This document shows positions 51,417 through 59,186 of a stretch of 64,000 nucleotides of DNA, one piece after another. A program made the translations under genes and the position numbers. Every line of letters begins with the position of its first letter. Position 1 is the stretch's first letter. The notes under the pieces are model-generated. The model ran no database searches and was not told the origin of the DNA. It saw only the letters and a program-made list of their open reading frames with translations. The stretch comes from Streptomyces endocoffeicus (lineage in GTDB: Bacteria; Actinomycetota; Actinomycetes; Streptomycetales; Streptomycetaceae). The stretch spans positions 1-64,000 of the forward strand of contig NZ_JAERRG010000014.1 of the NCBI RefSeq assembly GCF_016741935.1, written 5' to 3'.

Positions 51417-53504
51417 TCAGTAGGTTCCGTGCACCACGTTCGGCGGTTCCTCGCCTCGCACGAAGTAGCGCAGCTGCTCCGCCGCGACGTCGTAGGCCCG
51501 GGGCATCGTCAGCGGCACACTGGCGGCCACATGCGGGGTGAGCAGCAGACCTGGCACCTTCCACAGGGGGTGCCCCTCGGGCAGCGGCTCCGGGTCGGTG
51601 ACGTCGATCGCGGCCCGCAGCCGCTCGGAGTCCAGCTCGGCGACCAGCGCGTCGGTGTCACAGACCGGGCCGCGCGCCCCGTTGACCAGCACCGCGCCGT
51701 CCGGCATCGCGGCCAGGAACTCCGCGTCGGCCATGCCGCGGGTCTCCTCGGTGAGCGGGACGACCAGCACCGTGGCATCGTGCTCGGGCAGCAGGGCCGG
51801 CAGCTCGTCCATTCCGTGCACGCCGTCCCGGGCGCGCCGGCCGACCAGCGTGGTGCTCACCTCGAACCCCGCCAGCCGGCGGACCGTGTTCTCCGCCACG
51901 TCACCGGCCCCTACGATGAGGATCTTCTTCCCGGCCAGCTCTTCGGTCCGGTGGTAGTCCCAGCGCCCCTCGTCCTGGGCCCGGCCGAACCGCGGCAGGT
52001 GCCGGTACACCGCGAGCAGCGCCGACACCACCCACTCCGCGGTGGCGCCGCCGTGAGCGCCCCGGCAGTCCGAGAGCGCGACCCCCTCGGGCAGCCGGCC
52101 GATCCAGGCCTCGGCCCCGGCGGTGAGGAGCTGCACCAGCTCCAGATCCGGCATTCCGTCGGTGAGCGCGGTGATTCCCGGGGTCATCAGAAACGGGGCC
52201 ACCAGCACCCGCGCCGTGCGCGCCTCGGCGGGCAGCGCGGACCGGGGATCGTAGACGACCGGGCGCAGGCCGGGCACTTCGGCGAGGACCGAGGCGCAGT
52301 CGGCGTGGGGTACGAGGACCACGGCAGGATCACTGATAGGCGTTCGCGCGGGTCCGAGCCCCGCCAGGTACGTGGACATGGCGCGGAGGCCGAACTCCCA
52401 GGGCGGCAGATCCTCCGTGGGCGCGGTCGTGTTCATGAGCGTGCCGAGGTGCGGGCTGCTGATGGTGACCCGGTCGCCGGGCCGATGAGTGAACCCCATG
52501 CCCTCCTCCCCCCGGTCCTGGGTGGGAGCGAAGAGCGTTCCGGTGAAGAGGGCGAAACCGTCCGGATACTGGTGGTGGACCCCGTACGTCGCGCCGACGA
52601 GCTCCTCGAATGTCCGGCTGATGCGGGAGAGACTGTTGTGGCCCGCCAGGCGGAAGCCGTCTCGTCCGGCTATCCGGAGGGTGATCTCCTCGTCGCGGAG
52701 GACGTCCAGGGTGAAGTCGTCGTCGAGAAGACGGATGAACGGGCCGACGGCGCAGGAGGCGTTGTTGTCCTTGGCCATGCCCAGCAGGAGTGCGCTGCGG
52801 CCTTCGACATCGCGCAGGTTCACGTCATTGCCGAGCGTCGCTCCCTTGACGCGCCCGCCGGAGTCGACGACGAGTACCAGCTCCGGCTCCGGATTGTTCC
52901 ATTCGGAGAAGGACGGGATGCCGATGGCGCTGCCGTGGCCGACGGACGACAGGACGGGGGCCTTGGTGAACACCTCCGGATAGCGGCCCAGGCCTACCTC
53001 GAGATACTGCGACCACATGCCCTGTGCGGTCAGCACCTCGATCGCCCGGAGCGCCTCCGGGGACCCCGGCGCCGCCGCGATGCTTCCGCCGAGAGCCTCC
53101 ATGACCAGGCCGCGGACGGCCGAGGCGCGGCTGAAGTCGCCGCGGCAGCGCTCCTCGATGACCCGCTCGATCAGGCTCTCGGCGAAGGTGATGCCGCATG
53201 CCTTGATCACCTGTAGGTCGATGGGCGCGAGCAGCCGCGGGACGTCCGGGTCCGCACCCGCCGACGAGGCGGCGACGTCCTTCAGGGACCAGCGGACCGG
53301 TGCCGCGGCCCGCGCGACGGTACGCGCGGGTGCGGCATGCTCCACGAGCCCGGCGACGGTCGGGAACTCGTCGGTGAGGTCCAGGAGTTGGCCCTCGCGG
53401 ACGGTCACGACCCGGGGGCCTCCCGTCTCGGGGTCCCAGACCCGTCCGACGAGAACGGAACGCGTGGAGTCCGCGGGCAGCAACTGAGCCGTCGCGGCGT
53501 CCAT
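51417..53504 (-). CDS. Fusion: XylX-like 2-keto-3-deoxypentonate dehydratase + D-2-hydroxyacid dehydrogenase
   Basis: 695 residues. Residues 1-388 are the FAH-fold type found in Caulobacter XylX (2-keto-3-deoxy-xylonate dehydratase): LLAPIDLQVIKACGITFAESLIERVIEERCRGD, GMWSQYLEVGLG, WNNPEPELVL, GNDVNLRDVEGRSALLL, AKDNNASCAVGPF and WEFGLRAM. Residues 392-695 are a complete 2-hydroxyacid dehydrogenase: VGAGDVAENT (nucleotide), Arg611 (NGARGP), Glu639 (DPEPLP) and His658 (TPHVAA). These are normally separate genes. The first half should make 2,5-dioxopentanoate; why a 2-keto-acid reductase is attached is unclear. ATG 53504 is preferred over GTG 53507 because of GGAG spacing; it overlaps the stop of a 15-codon upstream ORF. 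Confidence 0.88.
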   Translation of the reverse strand: MDAATAQLLPADSTRSVLVGRVWDPETGGPRVVTVREGQLLDLTDEFPTVAGLVEHAAPARTVARAAAPVRWSLKDVAASSAGADPDVPRLLAPIDLQVIKACGITFAESLIERVIEERCRGDFSRASAVRGLVMEALGGSIAAAPGSPEALRAIEVLTAQGMWSQYLEVGLGRYPEVFTKAPVLSSVGHGSAIGIPSFSEWNNPEPELVLVVDSGGRVKGATLGNDVNLRDVEGRSALLLGMAKDNNASCAVGPFIRLLDDDFTLDVLRDEEITLRIAGRDGFRLAGHNSLSRISRTFEELVGATYGVHHQYPDGFALFTGTLFAPTQDRGEEGMGFTHRPGDRVTISSPHLGTLMNTTAPTEDLPPWEFGLRAMSTYLAGLGPARTPISDPAVVLVPHADCASVLAEVPGLRPVVYDPRSALPAEARTARVLVAPFLMTPGITALTDGMPDLELVQLLTAGAEAWIGRLPEGVALSDCRGAHGGATAEWVVSALLAVYRHLPRFGRAQDEGRWDYHRTEELAGKKILIVGAGDVAENTVRRLAGFEVSTTLVGRRARDGVHGMDELPALLPEHDATVLVVPLTEETRGMADAEFLAAMPDGAVLVNGARGPVCDTDALVAELDSERLRAAIDVTDPEPLPEGHPLWKVPGLLLTPHVAASVPLTMPRAYDVAAEQLRYFVRGEEPPNVVHGTY

Positions 53505-53551
53505 CACTTCTCCGTTCCGGGGGTGGTGACGCTGGTGCGTATGACGTTCAT
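53504..53551 (-). CDS. 15-codon upstream ORF coupled to the fusion gene
   Basis: ATG at 53551 preceded by AAGGAG seven bases upstream encodes MNVIRTSVTTPGTEK. Its TGA (53506-53504) overlaps the fusion gene ATG by one base (TGATG), a classical termination-reinitiation junction. It may act as a leader peptide that sets translation of the fusion. It has no Trp/His/Arg run that would suggest amino-acid attenuation. Confidence 0.6.
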   Translation of the reverse strand: MNVIRTSVTTPGTEK

Positions 53552-53629
53552 GGCTGCTCCTTCACGGGCCTGCCGCCGGCCGTCCGCGGCGCGTTCACTA
53601 TGGAGCTCGCCGGGCACCCCGCCACGATG

Positions 53630-53648
53630 TGTTCCGGTCACCGGAACA
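53630..53648. promoter_or_regulatory. Perfect palindrome upstream of the fusion operon
   Basis: TGTTCCGG-TCA-CCGGAACA, 19 bp, 79 bp upstream of the mini-ORF start and between it and the IclR gene. Its TTCC/GGAA form resembles IclR-family operators, so it is the best candidate target of the adjacent IclR protein. Confidence 0.6.
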
Positions 53649-53700
53649 GGAGGCTGGTGCGGCGATCGCGGGGCTGATCCGGCGATCGCGCGCAACGATT

Positions 53701-53741
53701 ACGGCCCGGCCGCCCCACCGAAGCGGGGGCGGCCGGGCCGT
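53701..53741. terminator. Strong terminator after the IclR gene
   Basis: 16-bp perfect stem (ACGGCCCGGCCGCCCC with its complement 53726-53741) and 9-nt loop, 62 bp beyond the IclR stop. Confidence 0.8.
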
Positions 53742-53803
53742 ATGAGGTTCCGGACTGTCTCAGTCCGTGGGGCGCGGGTTTCGTCGCGGGGTGCCGCCGC
53801 GCT

Positions 53804-54559
53804 TCACCAGCCGGGCCCGCGCCTGCCCACGTTGCGCGACAGGCCCAGCGCCGTGGCCCGCAGTGTGGGCCAGACCCGCCCCGCGTCGATCTTCGCCGGA
53901 TGCCCGGCGACCGAGATCGCTCCGACCACCACGCCGCTCGAGTTCCGGACCGGGGCGGCTACGCACGCGACCCCGACAACAGCCTCCTCGCGCTCCTCCG
54001 CGAAGCCGCACGCCCGCACGCGCTCGATTTCCGCGCGGAGGGCGACCAGGTCGCGCACTGAGCGTGAGGTCTGCCCGACCAGGCCGCCCGATACCAGGGC
54101 ATCGAGTCGGCCAGGGAGGCCATGGGCGAGGATGGCCTTGCCGAGTGCCGTGCAGTGCATCGGCAGCCGGCCGCCCACGCGTGGGGGCCGCCGAGGCTCG
54201 TCGAGGGCATTGATCTTTTGTATGTAGACCACGTCGGGCCCCTCCGGCACCGCGAGATTCACGGTGGCATGCGTCGCCTCGGAGAGGCAGGCGAGGAACG
54301 GCGCCGCGGCGTCGCACAGCGAGCGCTGGACGGAGACGAGCTGGCCCCACTCGAACATCCGCATGCCAAGGCGGTACCCCCGGCGGGTCCGCTCGAGAAC
54401 CTTCCACTCGCCCAACTCGCCGAGCAACCGGTGCAAGGTGGTCTTGGGGATACCGGTCCGCCGGTGGAGTTCCGCGAGGCTCAGCGATTCATCACCGGGC
54501 TCGTAGGCGTTCAGAAGCGCCACGGCCTTCCCGAGAACCGAATTCGGCACGGCTGTCAT
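53804..54559 (-). CDS. IclR-family transcriptional regulator
   Basis: 251 residues. Winged HTH (VLGKAVALLNAYEPGDESLSLAELHRRTGIPKTTLHRLLGELGEWKVLERTRRGYRLG) and IclR effector domain with LPMHCTALGKAILAHGL and VGVACVAAPVRNSSGVVVGAISVAG. Start set at the ATG at 54559 (MTAVPNSVLGKA); an in-frame upstream extension is not IclR-like. Sits upstream of the fusion/permease/dehydratase genes on the same strand and is the natural controller of that sugar-acid set, with 2-keto-3-deoxy acids or related intermediates as likely ligands. Confidence 0.93.
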   Translation of the reverse strand: MTAVPNSVLGKAVALLNAYEPGDESLSLAELHRRTGIPKTTLHRLLGELGEWKVLERTRRGYRLGMRMFEWGQLVSVQRSLCDAAAPFLACLSEATHATVNLAVPEGPDVVYIQKINALDEPRRPPRVGGRLPMHCTALGKAILAHGLPGRLDALVSGGLVGQTSRSVRDLVALRAEIERVRACGFAEEREEAVVGVACVAAPVRNSSGVVVGAISVAGHPAKIDAGRVWPTLRATALGLSRNVGRRGPGW

Positions 54560-54650
54560 GGTCGGGCCCCCCGGGGGTTTCGATCTCATCCAGCAGGTGG
54601 GCAGGGTGCTGACATTAACCCTGCTCACGGGCCCGCTCAAGCCCTCGGCC

Positions 54651-55391
54651 CTAGGCGGCGAAACCGCCGTCCACCAGGATGGAGTTGCCGGTGACATGGC
54701 GGCCGCCGGGGCCGGCCAGGTAGGCCACCATGCCGGCCACGTCCCGTGCGTGCCCGTAATGGCCGACGGCGATGAATCCGCGGAGGAAGTCGGCGGCGGG
54801 TCCCTCGGCCGGGTTCATGTCGGTGTCCGTCGGGCCGGGATCCACCACGACCGCGGTGATTCCGCGCGGGCCCAGATCCCGGGCCAGCCCCTTGGTGAGG
54901 CCCTTCAACGCCGACTTGCTCATCGCGTACAGGGTCATTCCCGGGCCGGGCAGCCGTTCGGTCAGGCAGCTGCCGATGTTGATGATCCGGCCTCCGTCGG
55001 TCATGTGCCGGGACGCGGTCTGTGACGCGGTGAACACCGTTCGGACGTGGGTGTTCAGGGTGTGGTCGAGTTCCTCCGGCGTCACCTCGTCCAGGGGCCC
55101 GGACGGGAACACCCCCGCGTTGTTGACCAGGATGTCGAAGCCGCCGAACTCGGCCGCGGTCGTCTCGATCGCCGCCCGCACCGCCTCGGAGTCCGCGTTG
55201 TCCGCCTGGATGGCCAGGGCGCGTCCGCCGTTCGCCCGTATCTCCTTGGCGAGGCCATGCGCTTGGTCCGCCGCGCTGCGATAGGTCAGGCCGACCGCCG
55301 CTCCCGCGCCGGCCAGCGTCCGGGCGATCTCCGCCCCGATGCCACGGCTGCCACCGGTCACCAGCGCCACCTTGCCAGACAGGTCACTCAC
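54651..55391 (-). CDS. Short-chain dehydrogenase/reductase
   Basis: 246 residues, classical SDR: NAD(P) motif TGGSRGIGAEIA, NNAGVF, catalytic Ser in INIGSCL, YxxxK in YAMSKSALKGL. Likely NADPH-preferring from the basic residue after the Gly motif (TYRSAADQ); substrate unknown. GTG start at 55391 (VSDLSGKVALVTGG) follows GGAG seven bases upstream. Divergent from a TetR gene; both leaders carry copies of the same palindromic sequence, so expression is TetR-controlled. It could supply a dehydrogenase to the sugar-acid module, but its own regulator argues for a separate role. Confidence 0.93.
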   Translation of the reverse strand: MSDLSGKVALVTGGSRGIGAEIARTLAGAGAAVGLTYRSAADQAHGLAKEIRANGGRALAIQADNADSEAVRAAIETTAAEFGGFDILVNNAGVFPSGPLDEVTPEELDHTLNTHVRTVFTASQTASRHMTDGGRIINIGSCLTERLPGPGMTLYAMSKSALKGLTKGLARDLGPRGITAVVVDPGPTDTDMNPAEGPAADFLRGFIAVGHYGHARDVAGMVAYLAGPGGRHVTGNSILVDGGFAA

Positions 55392-55400
55392 GTGTGCTCC

Positions 55401-55487
55401 CTCATTTCTGTGTCGATCGACACAGAAATCTAGCAGCCCGCTAGGACCTGTCAACAAGGTTTGTTTTACAATCGACACAGAAATGAG
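55401..55487. promoter_or_regulatory. Shared TetR operator sequences in the SDR and TetR leaders
   Basis: A perfect 24-bp palindrome (arms TTTCTGTGTCGA and TCGACACAGAAA, 55405-55428) near the SDR start, and a second half copy (ATCGACACAGAAATGAG, 55471-55487) near the TetR start. Arms 55401-55417 and 55471-55487 are exact inverted copies, so each gene has the same leader sequence. Confidence 0.75.
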
Positions 55488-55497
55488 GGGAGCGCTC

Positions 55498-56100
55498 ATG
55501 GGGCAGCGGGGCAGACCGCGCGGCTTCGACCGGGACACCGCACTGCGCACGGCGATGGAAGTCTTCTGGAAGTACGGCTACGACGGTGCCTCGATGACCC
55601 GCCTCACCACCGCGATGGGCATCGCCTCACCCAGCCTGTACGCCTGCTTCGGCAGCAAGGAGGGCCTGTTCCGAGAGGCCGTGGAGCTGTACGGGTCCAC
55701 CGTCGGCGCCCCGGCGCAACGTGCCCTGGAAGAGGCGCCGACGGCCTACGAGGGCATCCGCGCGCTGCTGCGCGCCAACATCGTCACCTTCGCCGACCCC
55801 GAGCGTCCGCCCGGCTGCATGGTCGTCCTCGCGGCCGCGGCCGGCAGCGCACGGAACGAAGAGGTCAGCGCCTTCGTGACCGAGCGCCGACAGGCCGTGC
55901 GCGAGCTTTTCCGGCAACGGCTCGAGCGGGGCGTCGCGGCGGGCGACGTCCCCGCCACCGCGGACCTCGGGACCCTCGCGTCCCTGTACACCACGGTGCT
56001 CCACGGGCTGGCTGTCCAAGCCCGCGACGGCGCCACCACCGAGGAACTACAGGCGATCATCGAATCGGCGATGCTCGGCGCCCCAAGAGCCGACCCGTGA
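55498..56100 (+). CDS. TetR-family regulator
   Basis: 200 residues. HTH near the N-terminus (GFDRDTALRTAMEVFWKYGYDGASMTRLTTAMGIASPSLYACFGSKEGLFREAVELYG) of the AcrR/YxaF-like branch, C-terminal ligand domain. ATG at 55498 follows GGGGAG; an earlier in-frame ATG (55483) lies on top of that ribosome-binding site and in the operator half-site. Probably represses itself and the divergent SDR through the palindromes between them and is released by the SDR substrate or a related compound. Confidence 0.92.
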   Translation: MGQRGRPRGFDRDTALRTAMEVFWKYGYDGASMTRLTTAMGIASPSLYACFGSKEGLFREAVELYGSTVGAPAQRALEEAPTAYEGIRALLRANIVTFADPERPPGCMVVLAAAAGSARNEEVSAFVTERRQAVRELFRQRLERGVAAGDVPATADLGTLASLYTTVLHGLAVQARDGATTEELQAIIESAMLGAPRADP

Positions 56101-56168
56101 CCCCCGGGGGCTTACGCCCACCCGGGGGCTTAGGGCCCGTCCGGGGAATTACGGCCCACCCGGGGGGC
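56101..56168. repeat. CCGGGGGCTTA(C/G)GGCC-type repeats
   Basis: Four degenerate head-to-tail copies of CCCGGGGGCTTACGGCC between the convergent TetR and SorC genes. Potential hairpins may terminate both. Confidence 0.5.
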
Positions 56169-57185
56169 TTACGGCCCGTCCGGGTCGGCGCGGTCGAGGG
56201 CGGGGTGGGCGGCGGGGGTGGTCCCGGCGAGCAGGTAGTCCGCGGCGGCGGTGTCCGTCACCAGGCTGGTGACCAGGCCGGACCTCAGCACCGCCCCGAT
56301 CGCCTCGGCCTTACGGCGGCCACCGGCGATGGCCACCACCTCGGGGATCCGGCGCAGCCGGTCGGCCTCCACGGTGATGCAGCGCTCGCCCAGGTCGCGG
56401 CCGATGCGGCGGCCCTCGGCGTCGAAGAGGTGGGCCGACATCTCGGCGGCGGCGCCCAGGCTCTCGTAGTGGGCCCGCTCCTCCTTCGTCAGCATGTCGT
56501 AGACCGTGGAGATCCCGGCCTCCCAGGAGCCGATGGAGACGCAGGCCACGGTGACCTTGTCGAAGTACTCGAAGGCGCGGGCGATACCGGTCTGGCCGCG
56601 CAGGGCGTCCGCGGTGGCCGTGTCCGGCAGCAGCATCGGCGCGTAGATGGGATGCGCCTCACCGCCGGAGACGGCGGCGGCGCGGCGCACCGCCTCCACC
56701 GAGCCGCGCTCGGCCGTGCCCGCGTCGTACACGCCCGTGAGCTGGACGACGGTGCACGGGGGCAGCCGGTGCAGCGCGGCCGCCATGTGGATCGTGGACC
56801 GTCCCCAGGCCAGCCCCAGCACATCCCCCTCGGTCACCAGCTCGCCCAGCAGGTCCGCGGCGACCTCGCCGAGGTTCTCCGGGTCCGGGGTGTCCGCCTC
56901 GGCGTCGGCCGGGGACTCCACGACGACCGCGTGGCGCAGCCCGTAGCGGGCGCGCAAGGCGTCGGAGCGCTCCGCGTCGAGTTCGGCGGGAACCCGGATT
57001 TCGATGCGCACCAGATCGCGCTCGAGCGCCGTCTCCAGCACCCGCGCGACCTTGAAGCGGCTGACGCCGAACTCCTCGGCGATCTGGATCTTGGACTTGC
57101 CCTCGAGGTAGAAGCGGCGCGCCATGGCGGCCGCCTGCACCAGTTCGGCGGGTCCCATCCGCGTGGCTGAACGGCCCGTCGACAC
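56169..57185 (-). CDS. SorC/DeoR-type sugar-binding regulator
   Basis: 338 residues. N-terminal HTH (AMARRFYLEGKSKIQIAEEFGVSRFKVARVLETALERDLVRIEI) and a sugar-phosphate-binding SorC domain (LLGELVTEGDVLGLAWGRST, VQLTGVYDAGTAERGSVEAVRRAAA, PIYAPMLLPDTATADALR, VACVSIGSWE). GTG at 57185 is favoured by GAGGAG six bases upstream; GTG 57206 has no such site. Members sense sugar phosphates, so control of pentose phosphate or a sugar operon is plausible. Lies just downstream of rpe on the same strand. Confidence 0.92.
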   Translation of the reverse strand: MSTGRSATRMGPAELVQAAAMARRFYLEGKSKIQIAEEFGVSRFKVARVLETALERDLVRIEIRVPAELDAERSDALRARYGLRHAVVVESPADAEADTPDPENLGEVAADLLGELVTEGDVLGLAWGRSTIHMAAALHRLPPCTVVQLTGVYDAGTAERGSVEAVRRAAAVSGGEAHPIYAPMLLPDTATADALRGQTGIARAFEYFDKVTVACVSIGSWEAGISTVYDMLTKEERAHYESLGAAAEMSAHLFDAEGRRIGRDLGERCITVEADRLRRIPEVVAIAGGRRKAEAIGAVLRSGLVTSLVTDTAAADYLLAGTTPAAHPALDRADPDGP

Positions 57186-57293
57186 CGCGGTCTCCTCACT
57201 ATTCACTGTCCGGACTCACCGTTCATCCTGTCAGAAACGGCGGAGTTGGTTTGGCCTTCACCCTTGAGTTCATCGACCGGTAGCTACGTCGCC

Positions 57294-57968
57294 TCATGAA
57301 CCGGGGGTGCCGGTCGCCTTTTCGGCGAGGTGGCGCAGCGCCCGTACGGCCTTGGCCGGGTCGTCGGCGCCGTAGACGGCCGAGCCCGCGACGAACACAT
57401 CGGCGCCCGCCTCGGCGCACCGCTCGATCGTCTCGGCCGAGACCCCGCCATCCACCTGCAACCACATCTCAAGGCCGTGCTTCTCGATGAGCTGCCGGGT
57501 GCGGCGGATCTTCGGCAGCATGATGTCGAGGAACGCCTGGCCGCCGAAGCCGGGCTCCACGGTCATCACCAGCAGCATGTCCAGCTCGGGCAGCAGATCC
57601 TCGTACGGCTCGATGGGCGTGGCGGGCTTGAGCGCCATCGAGGCCCGCGCGCCCTTGGCCCGGATCTCGCGCGCCAGCCGCACCGGCGCGGCCGCGGCCT
57701 CCACATGGAAGGTGACGGAGCCGGCGCCCGCCTCGATGTACTGCGGCGCCCAGCGGTCCGGGTCCTCGATCATGAGATGGCAGTCCAGCGGGGTCTCCGT
57801 GGCCTTGCCCAGCGATTCGACCACCGGCACGCCGAGGGTGAGGTTGGGGACGAAGTGGTTGTCCATGACGTCGACGTGGAGCCAGTCGGCGCCTTCGACC
57901 GCCTTCGCCTCATCCGCCAGGCGGGCGAAGTCTGCGGACAGGATGCTGGGATTGATCTGCTGGGCCAT
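57294..57968 (-). CDS. rpe: Ribulose-phosphate 3-epimerase
   Basis: 224 residues, TIM barrel. PSILSADFARLADEAKAVEGADWLHVDVMDNHFVPNLTLG carries the metal His/Asp and acid-base Asp; VTVEPGFGGQAF and VDGGVS complete the active site. Interconverts D-ribulose 5-phosphate and D-xylulose 5-phosphate in the pentose phosphate pathway. ATG 57968 has TTGGAG upstream. Part of the fmt-rsmB-rpe housekeeping order of actinobacteria, here split by two unrelated genes. Confidence 0.97.
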   Translation of the reverse strand: MAQQINPSILSADFARLADEAKAVEGADWLHVDVMDNHFVPNLTLGVPVVESLGKATETPLDCHLMIEDPDRWAPQYIEAGAGSVTFHVEAAAAPVRLAREIRAKGARASMALKPATPIEPYEDLLPELDMLLVMTVEPGFGGQAFLDIMLPKIRRTRQLIEKHGLEMWLQVDGGVSAETIERCAEAGADVFVAGSAVYGADDPAKAVRALRHLAEKATGTPGS

Positions 57969-58116
57969 GGCTCCAAGCCTCCCACGATCGGCGCCGGTCC
58001 ATGGAGCCGGGATGTGATCACCGGATCCCGCTCGGATCGACGGACGCCGATGGAGCCAGGATCATGAAGATGTCGGACAGAAACCTTGGCCATCGGGCGC
58101 AACCAGGCAACCCACC

Positions 58117-59070
58117 ATGACGAGCGATCGGATACCCCGGCACCCCCGCACCGCGGTGTGCGCGGCGCTCACAGCGGCCGTCGTCGCGGCGCCGGTCGCC
58201 GGGGCCGGGCCCGCCTCCGCCGCCTCCGTCGCCTCCGCCGCGGCGGCCACGGCACCGCGGCCGGTCTGCGTCTCGCACCAGTCCGGACTGGCCGGAAAGA
58301 TGTCCAAGGACATCGCCGGCGCGCTGCGCGGCCGGTCCGGCACCGTCGCGATCAGCCTCCGCGACCACACCACCCACACCCGCTGCACCCTGCGCGCGAA
58401 CCAGGGGTTCGACTCCGCGAGCGTGGTGAAGGTGACGGTCCTGGGGACGCTGCTGTGGGACGCGCAGCGGCACCACCGGGGGCTGACCAAGCGCGAGAAG
58501 ACCCTCGCCAAGGCCATGATCACCAAGTCGGACAACGCCTCGACCAGCAAGCTGTGGAAGCAGCTCAAGCCCTCCGGGGTCAAGGCGTTCGTGCGGGCGG
58601 CCGGCATGGACGCGACCGTGCCCGGCAAGGACGGCTACTGGGGCCTCACCCGGATCACCGCGAACGACCAGGAGCGGCTCCTGGACCTGATCACCCACCC
58701 CAATACGGTGCTGAGCGACGGCTCCCGCGCATGCGTCCTCTCCCTCATGGGCAAGGTCATCCCCGAACAGCGCTGGGGCACCCCGGCCGGCGCCCCGGGC
58801 GGTACCCGGATCCATGTGAAGAACGGCTGGCTGGAGCGGTCCACGCACGGCTGGCGGGTGCACAGCATCGGCGCCTTCACCGGCGGCGGCCACGACTACA
58901 CGCTCACCGTGCTCACCCAGGGCAACCGCACCATGGAGGCGGGGGTGGCCACCATCGAGGCGGTGGCGCGCGCGGTGCACAGGGACCTCACCCCCACCGC
59001 CTACGCCGTTACGCGCTACGCCCCGACCGACCGGCCCGAGGAAGCGCTTCCGGCGGTCCCGAAGGACTGA
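58117..59070 (+). CDS. Secreted class A beta-lactamase-like serine hydrolase
   Basis: 317 residues with a Sec signal peptide (AALTAAVVAAPVAGAGPASA). Penicillin-recognising fold motifs are all present: Ser102-x-x-Lys105 (SVVK), Ser139-Asp-Asn (SDN), and Lys236-Asn-Gly (KNG) in place of the usual KTG. The deacylating Glu of true class A enzymes is not obvious, so it may be a D-Ala-D-Ala peptidase-type or transpeptidase-type enzyme instead. Divergent from rpe (148 bp), and inserted between rpe and rsmB. Confidence 0.85.
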   Translation: MTSDRIPRHPRTAVCAALTAAVVAAPVAGAGPASAASVASAAAATAPRPVCVSHQSGLAGKMSKDIAGALRGRSGTVAISLRDHTTHTRCTLRANQGFDSASVVKVTVLGTLLWDAQRHHRGLTKREKTLAKAMITKSDNASTSKLWKQLKPSGVKAFVRAAGMDATVPGKDGYWGLTRITANDQERLLDLITHPNTVLSDGSRACVLSLMGKVIPEQRWGTPAGAPGGTRIHVKNGWLERSTHGWRVHSIGAFTGGGHDYTLTVLTQGNRTMEAGVATIEAVARAVHRDLTPTAYAVTRYAPTDRPEEALPAVPKD

Positions 59071-59180
59071 CCCGGCAGGACCGGCCCGGCAGAAGTGACC
59101 CGGTAGCGCTGGCCTGGCAGGAGTGACCCGGCAGGACCGGCCCAGCAGGACTGAACCGGCAGGACCGGCCCCGGAAATGA
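59071..59180. repeat. Degenerate CCGGCAGGACCGG tandem repeats
   Basis: At least five copies of (C)CCGGCAGGA(C/G)(C/T)GG-like units spaced by a few bases between the convergent serine hydrolase and rsmB genes. Nothing coding. Confidence 0.6.
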
Positions 59181-59186
59181 GCGCGG

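Noticed and set aside
54560..54650. N-terminal extension of the IclR frame toward the SDR stop
   Set aside because: The extra residues are not IclR-like; ATG 54559 gives the expected family start.
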